In this document: piece after piece, positions 19,056 through 27,949 of the stretch
Layout of the letters: every line of letters begins with the position of its first letter
Position numbering within the stretch: position 1 is the first letter of the stretch
DNA from: Dactylosporangium roseum
GTDB taxonomy: Bacteria; Actinomycetota; Actinomycetes; Mycobacteriales; Micromonosporaceae
Assembly: GCF_025264685.1 (NCBI RefSeq)
Contig: NZ_CP073721.1
Coordinates: 5,838,501-5,902,500 of the forward strand
Length of the DNA stretch: 64,000 nt
Reading direction: 5' to 3'
Notes under the pieces: model-generated
Database searches by the model: none
What the model was told of the DNA's origin: nothing
Seen by the model: only the letters and a program-made list of their open reading frames with translations
Program-made: the position numbers and the translations under genes

Positions 19056-19841
19056 ATGGGCTACCTGGATCCGCAGACCGAGGCGCCGCGGCGGCCGAGC
19101 ACGGCGGAGTTCTGCGATGACGGCGATCGCGTCCTCTACCTCCGGTCGTACCTGCTGATGCGGGCGGTGATCGGCTTCGTCGGCGTCGCCCTGCCGTTCG
19201 TGCTGGTGCTCGGCGACTGGGCGCTCGAGCACGGCTCGCTGCTCGCCAAGGGCTCGCTCAGCGCGTACTTCTACTCGGGCATGCGCGACGTCTTCGTCGG
19301 GTGCCTGTGCGTCACGGGAGTGTTCCTCATGACGTACAAGGTCTTCGAGCACAACCTCGACAACCTGCTCAGCACCGTCGCCGGGATGGCGGCGCTCGGG
19401 GTCGCGCTGTTCTCCACCGACCGGCCCAGCGACGGCGAGGGCACCGCGCTGACGCCACTGCAGCACGATCTCGGCGAGACGACCGTCGCCACCGTCCACT
19501 ACGTCTCCGCCGCGGTGTTCATCCTGGCGCTCGGGGTGATCAGCCTGTTCTTCGGGGTCCGGGAGGGCCGGCGGACCGGGGACGACCGGGGCAGCCTGGC
19601 GCCGGCCTTCTGGCGGCGGTTCCACTGGACGTGCAGCGCCGGCATCGGGGCGGCGGTGCTGTGCATCGCCGTGTCGAAGCTGACCGGGCTGCTGGAGGAC
19701 TACTCGCTGATCGTCGGCGAGACGCTGGCCATCCTCAGCTTCGGCGCGTCATGGCTGATGAAAGGCCTGGAACTGCGCGTACTGCTCGGGCCGAACACCG
19801 CCGGGCAAGCGATCGGCGAGCAGGCGGGCGCGCTCGGGTGA
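19056..19841 (+). CDS. Polytopic membrane protein of unknown function
   Basis: A 261-aa protein with six predicted membrane helices (starting near residues 36, 76, 105, 148, 195 and 220) and a conserved-looking loop LSAYFYSGMRDVFVG after the first helix. The N-terminal 30 residues are cytoplasmic-like and charged. It resembles uncharacterised DUF998-like or hypothetical membrane proteins of actinobacteria; no activity can be assigned. GGGGGC lies just upstream of ATG 19056. The next gene, der, converges on it with an 80-nt gap. Confidence 0.75.
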   Translation: MGYLDPQTEAPRRPSTAEFCDDGDRVLYLRSYLLMRAVIGFVGVALPFVLVLGDWALEHGSLLAKGSLSAYFYSGMRDVFVGCLCVTGVFLMTYKVFEHNLDNLLSTVAGMAALGVALFSTDRPSDGEGTALTPLQHDLGETTVATVHYVSAAVFILALGVISLFFGVREGRRTGDDRGSLAPAFWRRFHWTCSAGIGAAVLCIAVSKLTGLLEDYSLIVGETLAILSFGASWLMKGLELRVLLGPNTAGQAIGEQAGALG

Positions 19842-19921
19842 TCCGCTCAGATCGGGCGGCCCCGCGCCGGCGTCAGCCCTGCCAGAGGGAGGACGCCGCC
19901 GTGGGGCCACGCCGGCGGCGA

Positions 19922-21319
19922 CTACTTCCGCCCCCGGACGCCGTTCTTCTTCCGCGGCTTCACGGTGATGTGGATCGGCGTGCCGATGAACTCGAACTCC
20001 TCGCGCAGCTTGCGCTCGACGAACCGGACGTAGCCCGGATCGAGCGCGCCGGTCGTGAAGAGCACGAACTTCGGCGGCGACACCCCGGCCTGGGTCGCGA
20101 AGAGCACCCGCGGGGCGCGGCCGCCGCGGACCGGGTGCGGGGTCGCCTGCACGAGCGCGGTGAGCCACTGGTTGAGCTGGCCGGTGGGGATGCGCCGCTC
20201 CCAGTTGTTCAACGCGGTGCGCAGCGCCGGTGCGAGCTTGTCGACGGCCCGGCCGGTCAGCGCCGACACGTTGACCCGCAGCGCCCACGGCACGCGGCGG
20301 AGTTCCCGCTCGATCTCTTTGCCGAGTTGGTACCGGCGGTCGTCGTCGACGAGATCCCATTTGTTGAACGCGATGACGAGCGCCCGCCCCGACTCGATGA
20401 CCATCGTGATGATCCGCTGGTCCTGCTCGGAAATGGGTTCGCTCGCGTCCAGCAGGACGATCGCCACCTCGGCGGCCTCGATCGCGGCGTTGGTGCGCAG
20501 CGAGGCGTAGTACTCGGTGCCGCTGGCGTGTGCGACGCGCTTGCGCAGCCCGGCGGTGTCGACGAGGTGCCAGGTGTCGCCGCCGAAGCCGACGAGGCTG
20601 TCGACGGGGTCGACGGTGGTGCCGGCGACCGAGTCGACGACCGCGCGCTCCTCCTTGGCGAGCTTGTTGAGGAGGCTGGACTTGCCGACGTTGGGCCGGC
20701 CGACGAGTGCGATGCGGCGCGGGCCGGTCTCGCGCGGCTCGGCCGGGATCGGCGGCGGCAGGCTCTCCAGGATCTTGTCGAGGAGATCGCCGGAGCCGCG
20801 GCCGTGCAACGCCGAGACGGGGAACGGCTCGCCGAGGCCGAGGCTCCACAGGCTCGCGGTCTCGTTCTCGATGCGCGCGTTGTCGACCTTGTTGGCGACG
20901 AGGACGACCGGCCGGCCGCTGCGGCGCAGCATCCGGACCGCGGCCTCGTCGTCGGAGGTCGGCGGGATCGTGGCGTCGACCACGAAGAGGACGACGTCGG
21001 CGGTCTGCGTGGCGATCTCGGCCTGGGTGGCGATGGCCTTCGCGCGCTCCTTGGCGTCGGGCAGCCAGCCGCCGGTGTCGACGACGGTGAAGCGGCGGCC
21101 GGTCCACTCCGCGTCGTAGGCGACCCGGTCTCGGGTCACTCCGGCGACGTCCTCGACAACCGCCTGCCGGCGGCCGAGAATGCGGTTGACCAGGGTCGAC
21201 TTGCCCACGTTGGGCCGGCCGACGACAGCCACGATGGGCAGGATCAGCTCGGCGCCGCCCGATGGAACATCGACGCCGCCCTCGTCGACGTTGATGTCGG
21301 CGGATGCCTCAGCACTCAC
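19922..21319 (-). CDS. der: Ribosome biogenesis GTPase Der (EngA)
   Basis: A 465-aa tandem-G-domain GTPase needed for 50S subunit assembly. Both P-loops read GRPNVGKS (about residues 35 and 208), with DTGGW/DTAGL switch-II motifs, NKVD and NKWD guanine-specificity motifs, and a basic KH-like C-terminal domain. Start GTG 21319 is preceded by AAAGGGA. It is 30 nt downstream of cmk, the conserved cmk-der operon of Gram-positive bacteria. Confidence 0.97.
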   Translation of the reverse strand: MSAEASADINVDEGGVDVPSGGAELILPIVAVVGRPNVGKSTLVNRILGRRQAVVEDVAGVTRDRVAYDAEWTGRRFTVVDTGGWLPDAKERAKAIATQAEIATQTADVVLFVVDATIPPTSDDEAAVRMLRRSGRPVVLVANKVDNARIENETASLWSLGLGEPFPVSALHGRGSGDLLDKILESLPPPIPAEPRETGPRRIALVGRPNVGKSSLLNKLAKEERAVVDSVAGTTVDPVDSLVGFGGDTWHLVDTAGLRKRVAHASGTEYYASLRTNAAIEAAEVAIVLLDASEPISEQDQRIITMVIESGRALVIAFNKWDLVDDDRRYQLGKEIERELRRVPWALRVNVSALTGRAVDKLAPALRTALNNWERRIPTGQLNQWLTALVQATPHPVRGGRAPRVLFATQAGVSPPKFVLFTTGALDPGYVRFVERKLREEFEFIGTPIHITVKPRKKNGVRGRK

Positions 21320-21349
21320 GGGAATTCCCTTTATCCTTCGCCCGGTGGC

Positions 21350-22021
21350 CTATGCCGTCACCTTCTCCAGCATTCGCTGGAGGCGCTCGACGACCTCGTC
21401 GATGCCGAGGGCGGTGGTGTCGAGCACGACCGCGTCGTCGGCCCGGCGCAGGGGGTCGGCGGCGCGCGTCGAGTCAAGTCTGTCACGCCGGGCGAGATCG
21501 GCCGCTGTGGCCGCATGGCTGGCGGCGTTCTCGGAGCTGCGGCGGCGGGCTCGCTCGTCGGCGGACGCGGTGAGGTAGACCTTCAGGTCGGCGTCCGGCG
21601 CGACGACCGTGCCGATGTCGCGGCCCTCGACGACGATCCGCACCGACGCGGCGATGATCGCGCGCTGCTGGGCGACGAGGAGGGCCCGCACCGCCGGCAC
21701 CGCGGAGACGGCGGAGACGGCTCGCGTCACCTCGGGACCGCGGATCTCCCGGTCCGCCGCGATGCCGTCGACGCTGATGTGCGGGTCGAGCGGATCGGTG
21801 CCGATGCCGAGCCGGAGGCCTTCCGCGACCGCGGTGATCTTGTCGGCGTCCCGCAGGTCGACCCCGTCGCGCAGGACCGCGAACGTCACCGCGCGGTACA
21901 TGGCGCCGGTGTCGAGGTAGCGGGCGTCGAGCGCCTGCGCGACCCGGCGGGAGATGGTGGACTTGCCGGAGCCGGAGGGCCCGTCCACGGCAACCACCAG
22001 TTGCCGGCTCTCGTCGCGCAC
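21350..22021 (-). CDS. cmk: Cytidylate kinase
   Basis: A 223-aa kinase that phosphorylates CMP/dCMP. It has the P-loop GPSGSGKST near the N-terminus, RYLDTGAMYRAVTF, the RIVVEGRDIGTVVAPDADLK motif and the RRSSEN region. Start GTG 22021 is chosen because AGGAGAA sits 6-8 nt upstream and the conserved domain begins within 10 residues. A longer open frame upstream has no homology-like features. It is co-oriented with and just upstream of der. Confidence 0.95.
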   Translation of the reverse strand: MRDESRQLVVAVDGPSGSGKSTISRRVAQALDARYLDTGAMYRAVTFAVLRDGVDLRDADKITAVAEGLRLGIGTDPLDPHISVDGIAADREIRGPEVTRAVSAVSAVPAVRALLVAQQRAIIAASVRIVVEGRDIGTVVAPDADLKVYLTASADERARRRSSENAASHAATAADLARRDRLDSTRAADPLRRADDAVVLDTTALGIDEVVERLQRMLEKVTA

Positions 22022-22279
22022 GCCCGTTCTCCTCACCCCGATGAAACCGCGGAAGACTCCGGTTCGACAGTAACCGACCCGCCGGTGACGCCTCGCTACG
22101 GGAGGCCTCCGTCGGGGCCGCCGCGCCGGCTCGCTCACGCACGGTGCACTCGGGCGCCCCTCGCCCACCGTGCGGTCGGTCAGCGTCCCGCAGGTCCAGG
22201 TGTGCCCGCACGGCACGCGCACGGGCGACCATCCAGTCCGGCGCCCGGCCGGTGGCCCGCTTACCCATCGGTTCGGCGA

Positions 22280-22314
22280 CGATCCGGTGATCATGTGCCT
22301 GTCGAACCGGATCG
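22280..22314 (-). terminator. Hairpin at the 3' end of the WYL regulator gene
   Basis: CGATCCGGT (22280-22288) pairs with ACCGGATCG (22306-22314) around the regulator's stop codon. It is a 9-bp stem, so a weak call. Confidence 0.4.
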
Positions 22315-23286
22315 GTCCCGGACCGCTCGTGCGTACCGGCCCGCCAGGGTCTCCGCCGCGCAGCGCAGCTCCGCCGGGCCGACGATCTCCAGGTCGGCGT
22401 CGAACATCCCGAACCACGCCGCCAGGCCCGCCCACGACCAGCTACTCATCGTCACCCGGCAGCGCTCCGGCGTCACGACCTCCACGATCGCCTGGCCACG
22501 GACCCACTCCTCGACGGCCGCGGCGGGCGCGTGCAGGATCGCGCTCCCCCGGCACGGGAACGGATCGTGGCCCTCGAACCGCTCGGCGATGAACGCCGCC
22601 ACGTCCGGCGCCGGCAGCGGCCGGGGCGTGAACCGCGGGCCGTTCGGCGATCTCGGCGTCATCCGGTCCACGCGGTACGTGCGCCAGTCACCGCGGTCGA
22701 GGTCCCAGCCGATGAGGTACCACCGGCCACCCCACGTCACGAGATGGTGCGGTTCCGCGCGGCGGGGCGGCCGGACCTGCTCCCCCTCCAGGAACTCCCG
22801 CCGCCCGGCGTAGTCGAACCGGAGCACCTCCCGCGCCCGCACCGCCGTCCCGATGGCCAGCAACACCTCCGAGTCGACGTTCGCCGCGCGCTGGTTGCCC
22901 TTCGCGACCCGCGTCACCCGGAGCGCGTCGACGCGATGCCGCAGCCGGGCGGGCATCACCTGCCGTACGGTCGCCAGCGCGCGCAGCGCGGCCTCCTCCA
23001 CGCCCTCGACCGTCACCGTCGCCGTCTGTAGCGCCACCGCGACAGCCACCGCCTGGTCGTCGTCGAACAGCAGCGGTGGCAGCTCCGAGCCGGCGTCGAG
23101 GCGGTAGCCGCCGTCCGGGCCGCGGGTGGCCCGCACCGGGTAGCCGAGCTCCCGCAGCCGGTCGACATCACGGCGGACCGTGCGCGGGCTGACCTCCAGC
23201 CGGTCGGCGAGCGTCCGCCCGGGCCAGTCGCGCCGGGCCTGCAACAGGGACAGCAGGGCGAGCAGGCGAGCCGACGTCTCCAACAT
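22291..23286 (-). CDS. HTH and WYL domain transcriptional regulator (YafY/PafC-like)
   Basis: A 331-aa regulator. A DeoR-type winged helix lies at about residues 1-60 (LADRLEVSPRTVRRDVDRLRELG), followed by a middle region and a WYL domain (HLVTWGGRWYLIGWDLDRGDWRTYRVDRM, about 175-205) plus C-terminal extension. WYL proteins bind single-stranded nucleic acid or other ligands and often control DNA-damage or defence genes. Start ATG 23286 has no ribosome site but a NANNNT box (GATACT) 7 nt upstream. It is inserted between rluB and cmk, which are neighbours in mycobacteria. Confidence 0.88.
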   Translation of the reverse strand: MLETSARLLALLSLLQARRDWPGRTLADRLEVSPRTVRRDVDRLRELGYPVRATRGPDGGYRLDAGSELPPLLFDDDQAVAVAVALQTATVTVEGVEEAALRALATVRQVMPARLRHRVDALRVTRVAKGNQRAANVDSEVLLAIGTAVRAREVLRFDYAGRREFLEGEQVRPPRRAEPHHLVTWGGRWYLIGWDLDRGDWRTYRVDRMTPRSPNGPRFTPRPLPAPDVAAFIAERFEGHDPFPCRGSAILHAPAAAVEEWVRGQAIVEVVTPERCRVTMSSWSWAGLAAWFGMFDADLEIVGPAELRCAAETLAGRYARAVRDRSGSTGT

Positions 23287-23479
23287 GCCACCCAGTATCA
23301 CCGGCGATGAGGACAGGACCTGTCCGCATCCTCGGGGAAGCTCCTCGGTGCGGGCCGAGCGCCTGCTGTTCGGCGGCCGGCTCGCCGAACGGCGGTGGCC
23401 TGGGGCTTCGTGGCCGCGACGGCGACGGCACTGGTCGGGCTGTGGGTCGGCATCCGGGCGATGCACCGGTCCACCTGAC

Positions 23480-23516
23480 GATCGTGGGCGCCCCGACCAG
23501 CGGGGCGCCCACGATC
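23480..23516 (-). terminator. Strong hairpin downstream of rluB
   Basis: A perfect 16-bp inverted repeat (23480-23495 with 23501-23516; arm GATCGTGGGCGCCCCG) with a 5-nt loop lies 4 nt past the rluB stop on the minus strand. It most likely ends the parA-scpA-scpB-rluB transcript. Confidence 0.85.
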
Positions 23517-23519
23517 ACG

Positions 23520-24323
23520 TCACTCGCCGACGGCCTTGAACAGGGCTCCAATCTCGGCCTGAGAAAGGTGCCGCGTGCGGCCCGGTCGAAGGTCGCCGAG
23601 CCGGATCGGGCCGATCTGGGTGCGGATCAGCCGCTGCACCGGGAAGCCGACCGCGTCGAACATGCGCCGCACGATGTGGTTGCGGCCCTCGTGGAGGACG
23701 ACCTCGACGAGCGCCACCTTGCCGTATGCGTCCACGACCCGGAACGCGTCGACCTTGACCGGGCCGTCCTCCAGCTCGACGCCGGCCCTCAACTGCCGCC
23801 CCATCGCACGCGGCACCGGGCCCTGGATCTCCGCCTGGTAGGTCTTCGCCACCTCATACGACGGGTGCATCAGCTTGTGCGCGAGCCCCCCGTCGTTGGT
23901 GAGCAGCAGCAGTCCCTCGCTGTCGGCGTCGAGCCGGCCGACGTGGAACACCCGGGTCGCGATGTTGGGCAGGAAGTCGGCGATCGCATCGCGCCCCTTC
24001 TCGTCGTCCATCGTCGACACGACCCCGCGCGGCTTGTTCAGCGCGAGGTAGACCATCCGCGTGTCGGTGACGAGCCGCTGCCCGTCGACATGGATCGCGT
24101 CGCGGATCGCGTCGGCCTTGTCACCGAGCGTGGCCTCCTTGCCGTTGACGGTGACGCGCCCCTCCTCGATCATGCGCTCGCACGTGCGCCGCGATCCCAG
24201 CCCGGCGGCGGCAAGGATTTTCTGCAGCCGCTCGTCGTCGCGTGGCGGCCGCACATCCGGCGGGGCGTCGAAGGCGGACGCGGTGAATTCTTCAGCATCA
24301 GCGCTGGGCATCGGCGATCTCAT
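23520..24323 (-). CDS. 23S rRNA pseudouridine synthase, RsuA/RluB family
   Basis: A 267-aa enzyme with an N-terminal S4 RNA-binding domain (ERLQKILAAAGLGSRRTCERM, about 30-75) and an RsuA/RluB catalytic domain. The catalytic Asp is in HVGRLDADSEGLLLLTNDG; the C-terminal motif VLHEGRNHIVRRMFDAVG is also present. In actinobacteria this gene next to scpB is the RluB-like synthase acting on 23S rRNA. ATG 24323 or ATG 24311 could be the start; both lie within the end of scpB, so the genes are translationally linked. Confidence 0.94.
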   Translation of the reverse strand: MRSPMPSADAEEFTASAFDAPPDVRPPRDDERLQKILAAAGLGSRRTCERMIEEGRVTVNGKEATLGDKADAIRDAIHVDGQRLVTDTRMVYLALNKPRGVVSTMDDEKGRDAIADFLPNIATRVFHVGRLDADSEGLLLLTNDGGLAHKLMHPSYEVAKTYQAEIQGPVPRAMGRQLRAGVELEDGPVKVDAFRVVDAYGKVALVEVVLHEGRNHIVRRMFDAVGFPVQRLIRTQIGPIRLGDLRPGRTRHLSQAEIGALFKAVGE

Positions 24324-25815
24324 CTATGTCGTCGGGAAGGAACGGGGCGAGCGGGGGCAACTGGTCGACACTGTCCAGGCCGAGCTTCTCCAGGAACAGC
24401 GTGGTCGTGCGGTAGAGATGCGCCCCGCTTTCGGGCTCACTCCCGACCTCCTCGATCAGGCCCCTCGTTACCAGCGTACGGACCACACCGTCACAGTTGA
24501 CCCCCCGGATGGCAGAGATGCGGGACCGGGTCACCGGCTGCTTGTACGCGACCACGGCAAGTGTCTCCAGCGCCGCCTGCGTCAGCCGGACCTGCTGCCC
24601 GTCGAGGACGAACTTCTCAACGTAGCTCGCATACTCGGGCCGGGTGTACAGCCGCCAGCCCCCGGCGACGCGTCGAAGATCAAACCCAAGCCCCAGGGAG
24701 GTGTACTGCCCGGAGATGTCCTCCAGCGCCCCGCGTACCCGATCGACAGGCTGCTCGAGCACCTGGGCGAGGGAGACTTCGGTGGCAGGCTCGTCGACGA
24801 TGAGCAGAATGGCCTCGACCGCACCACGCAGCTCGGCGTCGGACATGGCGACCGGCACTTCGGGCGCGCCAGGCTCGCCACCTGCGGATGCTGGAGCGCT
24901 GCGACCCTCCTGGAGATCTATCTCCTCCAAGATCAACTGGCTGTCACCGCGCTGTGGAGCGTTCTGGTCGTCCTGGCGACCAGAACGCTCCACACTCCGC
25001 TCCGCCTCCCCCGGGACCGCCCCGTCGGCTGCGCGTATGTCCGATGAATCGGAAATGTCCGGAATGGCGGAGCGATCCGAGGGAACGCCAGAGCCAACAG
25101 CCCCTTCAGCCCACTCGGCATCCCCGACTCGCTCCGCGCCCCCGGCCCACTCCGCCTCGCCGGTCTGCTCCGGGGCGGTGGCGTCGGCCGACTCGGCCGC
25201 AGGATCTGCGGTCTCCTCCCCCGGCTTCTCGGCGGACGACGAGGCGTCGGGCTCCAAAACAGCGATCTCGAAGGCACTCGTCTCGGGGGCGGCACCATCC
25301 ACACCAGCAGGCTCACACTCGGGCTCGGAGGAATCCGGAGCGACAGGCTCCGCAATGACTGCCGCCGAACCAGCACCCGCGGACTCGACCATCCCTGTAC
25401 CGGGCTCCGAAACAGCGATCTCGGAAGCAGCCGCGCCCGAACCAAGCGCCTCCGAATCAGCCGGCCCCGACACAGCCACATCCGAACCAACCGTGCTCGA
25501 ACCAGCCGACCCCGACACAGCCACATCCGAGACAGCCAAATCCGAGACAGCCACGCTCGAACCAACTGTGCTCGAACCAGCAGACTCCGAGGCAACCGTC
25601 TCCGAGGGAGCGGCACCCGAGGGAGCAGCGTCCGAGGCAGCCAACCCCGAGGCAGCCAAACCTGAGGGAGCGGCGTCCGGAGGTTCCGCGGGCTCGACAG
25701 CATCCGCAGGCGGCTCGGGAGCGCGAGGTTCCGGGGCCGGGGGCTTGGGGCGCTCCCACGGCGGCACCCAGTTTGCCGCCTGGTCGGCGAGCGACCGCCG
25801 GTCGTCCTGATTCAC
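24298..25815 (-). CDS. scpB: Segregation and condensation protein B with a long repetitive N-terminal extension
   Basis: A 505-aa protein. The last 182 residues (from the internal Met codon at 24846) are a normal ScpB, with two winged helices of the SMC-kleisin accessory subunit (GAVEAILLIVDEPATEV, ETLAVVAYKQPVTRSRISAIRGV). The preceding 323 residues are low-complexity, rich in Ala, Ser, Val, Glu and Pro. Near-repeats such as SDVAVSG, GSSTVGS and APSG are present. The GTG 25815 start overlaps the scpA stop by 4 nt (GTGA), which supports translation of the whole extension. Typical ScpB is about 180-280 aa. The extension is predicted to be disordered; its role is unknown. Confidence 0.9.
   Translation of the reverse strand: MNQDDRRSLADQAANWVPPWERPKPPAPEPRAPEPPADAVEPAEPPDAAPSGLAASGLAASDAAPSGAAPSETVASESAGSSTVGSSVAVSDLAVSDVAVSGSAGSSTVGSDVAVSGPADSEALGSGAAASEIAVSEPGTGMVESAGAGSAAVIAEPVAPDSSEPECEPAGVDGAAPETSAFEIAVLEPDASSSAEKPGEETADPAAESADATAPEQTGEAEWAGGAERVGDAEWAEGAVGSGVPSDRSAIPDISDSSDIRAADGAVPGEAERSVERSGRQDDQNAPQRGDSQLILEEIDLQEGRSAPASAGGEPGAPEVPVAMSDAELRGAVEAILLIVDEPATEVSLAQVLEQPVDRVRGALEDISGQYTSLGLGFDLRRVAGGWRLYTRPEYASYVEKFVLDGQQVRLTQAALETLAVVAYKQPVTRSRISAIRGVNCDGVVRTLVTRGLIEEVGSEPESGAHLYRTTTLFLEKLGLDSVDQLPPLAPFLPDDIDEIADAQR
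25280..25690 (-). repeat. Degenerate coding repeats in the scpB 5' region
   Basis: Short imperfect repeats of about 15-60 nt (for example several copies of GTGCTCGAACCAGC and CACATCCGA on the plus strand) encode the Ala/Ser/Val-rich extension of ScpB. Their near-identity over short distances suggests recent expansion by slippage or unequal recombination. Confidence 0.7.
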
Positions 25816-26810
25816 TCGTCCACCTCGCTGTCCACGTCAACCGCGCCCACCGTCGCCGGCCCGGCCGCCAGAGAACCCGCCAGAGAACCCGCCGGAGCAC
25901 CCTCCAGAGGCTGATCCAGAGAACCCGCAGCAGAGCCCGCCGGAGCCGCCGACGGGGCGGGCGCGGGAGCGGGAGCGCCTTCGTACTCCTCGACCTCGAT
26001 CGAGACGTTCGTGTCGTCGGTGCCGATCCAGCGGACCACCAACTCGCCCAGCGCCTGAACCTGCTCGAAGCTCACCAGGTTTTCCCGGTACAGCTCCAAC
26101 AGTGCCAGGAATCGGGCCACCACCTCGAGCGTCGAGCCGCAGTCCACGCACAGGGCGCTGAAGGTCGCCTCGCGCTGCTCGATCAGCCGATCCTTCACGA
26201 TGTTGGCGTGCTCCCGAACGCTGACCCGCACCATGTGGATGTGCGCGATCGACACGACCGGCGGCGGCTTGGGCGTGAACGCCTTCAGCGCCAGCTTCAG
26301 CAGCCGCTGCGGGCCGACGCCGAGCACGAGGTCCGGCAGCGCCTCGGCGTACCGCGGTTCGAGCGACACCGACCGCGGATAGCGCCGCGAGCCCACCGCC
26401 TCCAGGCCGGAGATGTGCGCGGCCGCCTCCTTGAATGCCTTGTACTGCAAGAGTCGCGCGAACAGCAGGTCCCGCGCCTCCAGCAGGGCCAGGTCCTCCT
26501 CGTTCTCCACCGTCGCCGACGGCAGCAGGCGGGCGGCCTTGAGGTCGAGCAGCGTGGCGGCGACGACGAGGAACTCCGACGCCTCGTCGAGGTCCCAGTC
26601 GTCGCCCATCGCCCGGATGTACGCGATGAAGTCGTCGGTCACCGTGTGCAGCGCGACCTCGGTGACGTCGAGCTTGTGCTTGCCGATGAGCTGCAGCAGC
26701 AGGTCGAACGGCCCGGTGAAGTTGGCCAGCTTGACCTGGAAGCCCGAAGTCGAGGCGGCCTCGACAATCCCAGGAGGGGCATCCGTGGGAGGGGCTGCGG
26801 GATCGGTCAC
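25812..26810 (-). CDS. scpA: Segregation and condensation protein A
   Basis: A 332-aa kleisin that bridges the SMC heads in chromosome condensation. It shows FQVKLANFTGPFDLLLQLIGKHKLDVTEVAL at the N-terminus, SEFLVVAATLLDLKAARLLP, and the C-terminal winged helix (FLALLELYRENLVSFEQ). An extra ~50-residue Ala/Pro/Gly-rich tail follows. Start GTG 26810 is preferred to an in-frame start at 26828 because a TACGTT -10 box lies 6 nt upstream (leaderless type). The stop overlaps scpB. It follows parA on the same strand. Confidence 0.95.
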   Translation of the reverse strand: MTDPAAPPTDAPPGIVEAASTSGFQVKLANFTGPFDLLLQLIGKHKLDVTEVALHTVTDDFIAYIRAMGDDWDLDEASEFLVVAATLLDLKAARLLPSATVENEEDLALLEARDLLFARLLQYKAFKEAAAHISGLEAVGSRRYPRSVSLEPRYAEALPDLVLGVGPQRLLKLALKAFTPKPPPVVSIAHIHMVRVSVREHANIVKDRLIEQREATFSALCVDCGSTLEVVARFLALLELYRENLVSFEQVQALGELVVRWIGTDDTNVSIEVEEYEGAPAPAPAPSAAPAGSAAGSLDQPLEGAPAGSLAGSLAAGPATVGAVDVDSEVDE

Positions 26811-26816
26811 CGGAGA

Positions 26817-26822
26817 AACGTA
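26817..26822 (-). promoter_or_regulatory. -10 element of a leaderless promoter (scpA)
   Basis: TACGTT on the minus strand ends 6 nt before GTG 26810. No ribosome site is present. It lies in the short gap after parA, so scpA-scpB-rluB may also be transcribed independently of parA. Confidence 0.45.
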
Positions 26823-26844
26823 GCGCAAGAACCGCGATGAGCCG

Positions 26845-27780
26845 CTACAAGCGCCGCTCGGCCTGCTGGGCGATCACCTCACGGGCGAGCTGCCGGTAGT
26901 TGCGGGCGCCCGAGGAGGCCGGATCGAGCACGGTGATCGGCGCGCCGGCGACGGTCGACTCGGGGAACTTGACCGTCTTGGTGATCACGGTCTGGTAGAC
27001 CTTGTCGCCGAACGCCTCCACGACCCGCTGGAGCACCTGGCGGCAGTGGGTGGTGCGGCTGTCGTACATGGTGGCGAGGATGCCCTCGAGCTCGAGGTCG
27101 AAGTTGAGCCGCTCGCGCACCTTGTCGATGGTGTCGAGCAGCAGCGCGACGCCACGAAGTGAGAAGAATTCACATTCCAGCGGGATCATCACGCCGTGCG
27201 CCACCGTGAGCGCGTTGATCGCCAGCAGGCCGAGGGACGGCTGGCAGTCGATCAGGATGAAGTCGTACTCCTTGAGCACCGGACGCAGCACCCGGGCCAG
27301 GGCCATCTCGCGTGCGACCTCGGTGACGAGCTGGATCTCGGCGGCGGACAGGTCGATGTTGGCCGGCAGCAGGTGCAGGCCCGCGATATCCGTCTTGATC
27401 CGGATGTCCTCGACCGTCACGTCCGAGTCCATCAGGATGTTGTAGATCGTCAGGTCGAGATTGTGCGGGTTCACCCCGAGCCCGACCGAGAGCGCGCCCT
27501 GCGGGTCGAAGTCGACGAGCAGCACCCGCCGCCCGTATTCCGCCAGCGCCGCCCCCAGGTTGATGGTCGACGTGGTCTTGCCCACGCCGCCCTTCTGGTT
27601 GGCCATGGCGATGATCCGCGCCGGGCCGTGCCGGTCCATCGGCATCGGCTCGGGGATCGGCTTGCGCATCGTGTATGCCGTCGGGTCGGCAGGACCCAAC
27701 TCCGCACCGAGGTCAAGCGATGCCTGCTCGGCGCGCATCGTGGTGGTCCACGACTCCGCCTGGTCACCCATGCCTGTCAT
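26845..27780 (-). CDS. ParA family ATPase (Soj-like, orphan)
   Basis: A 311-aa deviant-Walker ATPase with MANQKGGVGKTTSTINLGAAL, VLLVDFDPQGALSVGLG and the downstream DCQPSLGLL motif. It is the ParA homologue found next to scpA in actinobacteria, distinct from the oriC parAB pair; no parB is nearby. Start ATG 27780 has GGAGGGG about 8 nt upstream. A longer open frame to 27945 would run through the divergent kinase promoter. It probably contributes to chromosome organisation with ScpA/ScpB. Confidence 0.93.
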   Translation of the reverse strand: MTGMGDQAESWTTTMRAEQASLDLGAELGPADPTAYTMRKPIPEPMPMDRHGPARIIAMANQKGGVGKTTSTINLGAALAEYGRRVLLVDFDPQGALSVGLGVNPHNLDLTIYNILMDSDVTVEDIRIKTDIAGLHLLPANIDLSAAEIQLVTEVAREMALARVLRPVLKEYDFILIDCQPSLGLLAINALTVAHGVMIPLECEFFSLRGVALLLDTIDKVRERLNFDLELEGILATMYDSRTTHCRQVLQRVVEAFGDKVYQTVITKTVKFPESTVAGAPITVLDPASSGARNYRQLAREVIAQQAERRL

Positions 27781-27936
27781 CGCTATCTTCGCCCCTCCGC
27801 GGCGGGCCGTCTCCACCCTCGGGCCAGATCGGCGTCGGCGATCTGGGGAAGCGAGTCGACCGTTGCCCGACTGTACGTCACTGCAGGGTACATACGGCAC
27901 AGTGCGCCTCGGCGTGTCGCGAAGCTCATCGTTGGG

Positions 27937-27942
27937 TACGGT
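27937..27942 (+). promoter_or_regulatory. -10 element of a leaderless promoter (kinase gene)
   Basis: TACGGT ends 7 nt before GTG 27950, with no ribosome site. This supports the chosen kinase start. Confidence 0.5.
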
Positions 27943-27949
27943 CATCCAC

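Noticed and set aside
23287..23479. Small membrane protein remnant on the plus strand (GFVAATATALVGLWVGI)
   Set aside because: It is a short hydrophobic stretch without a start signal or family match; too little to call.
27781..27945. N-terminal extension of the ParA-like protein
   Set aside because: It would cover the divergent kinase promoter and start, has no ribosome site, and ATG 27780 has a strong one.
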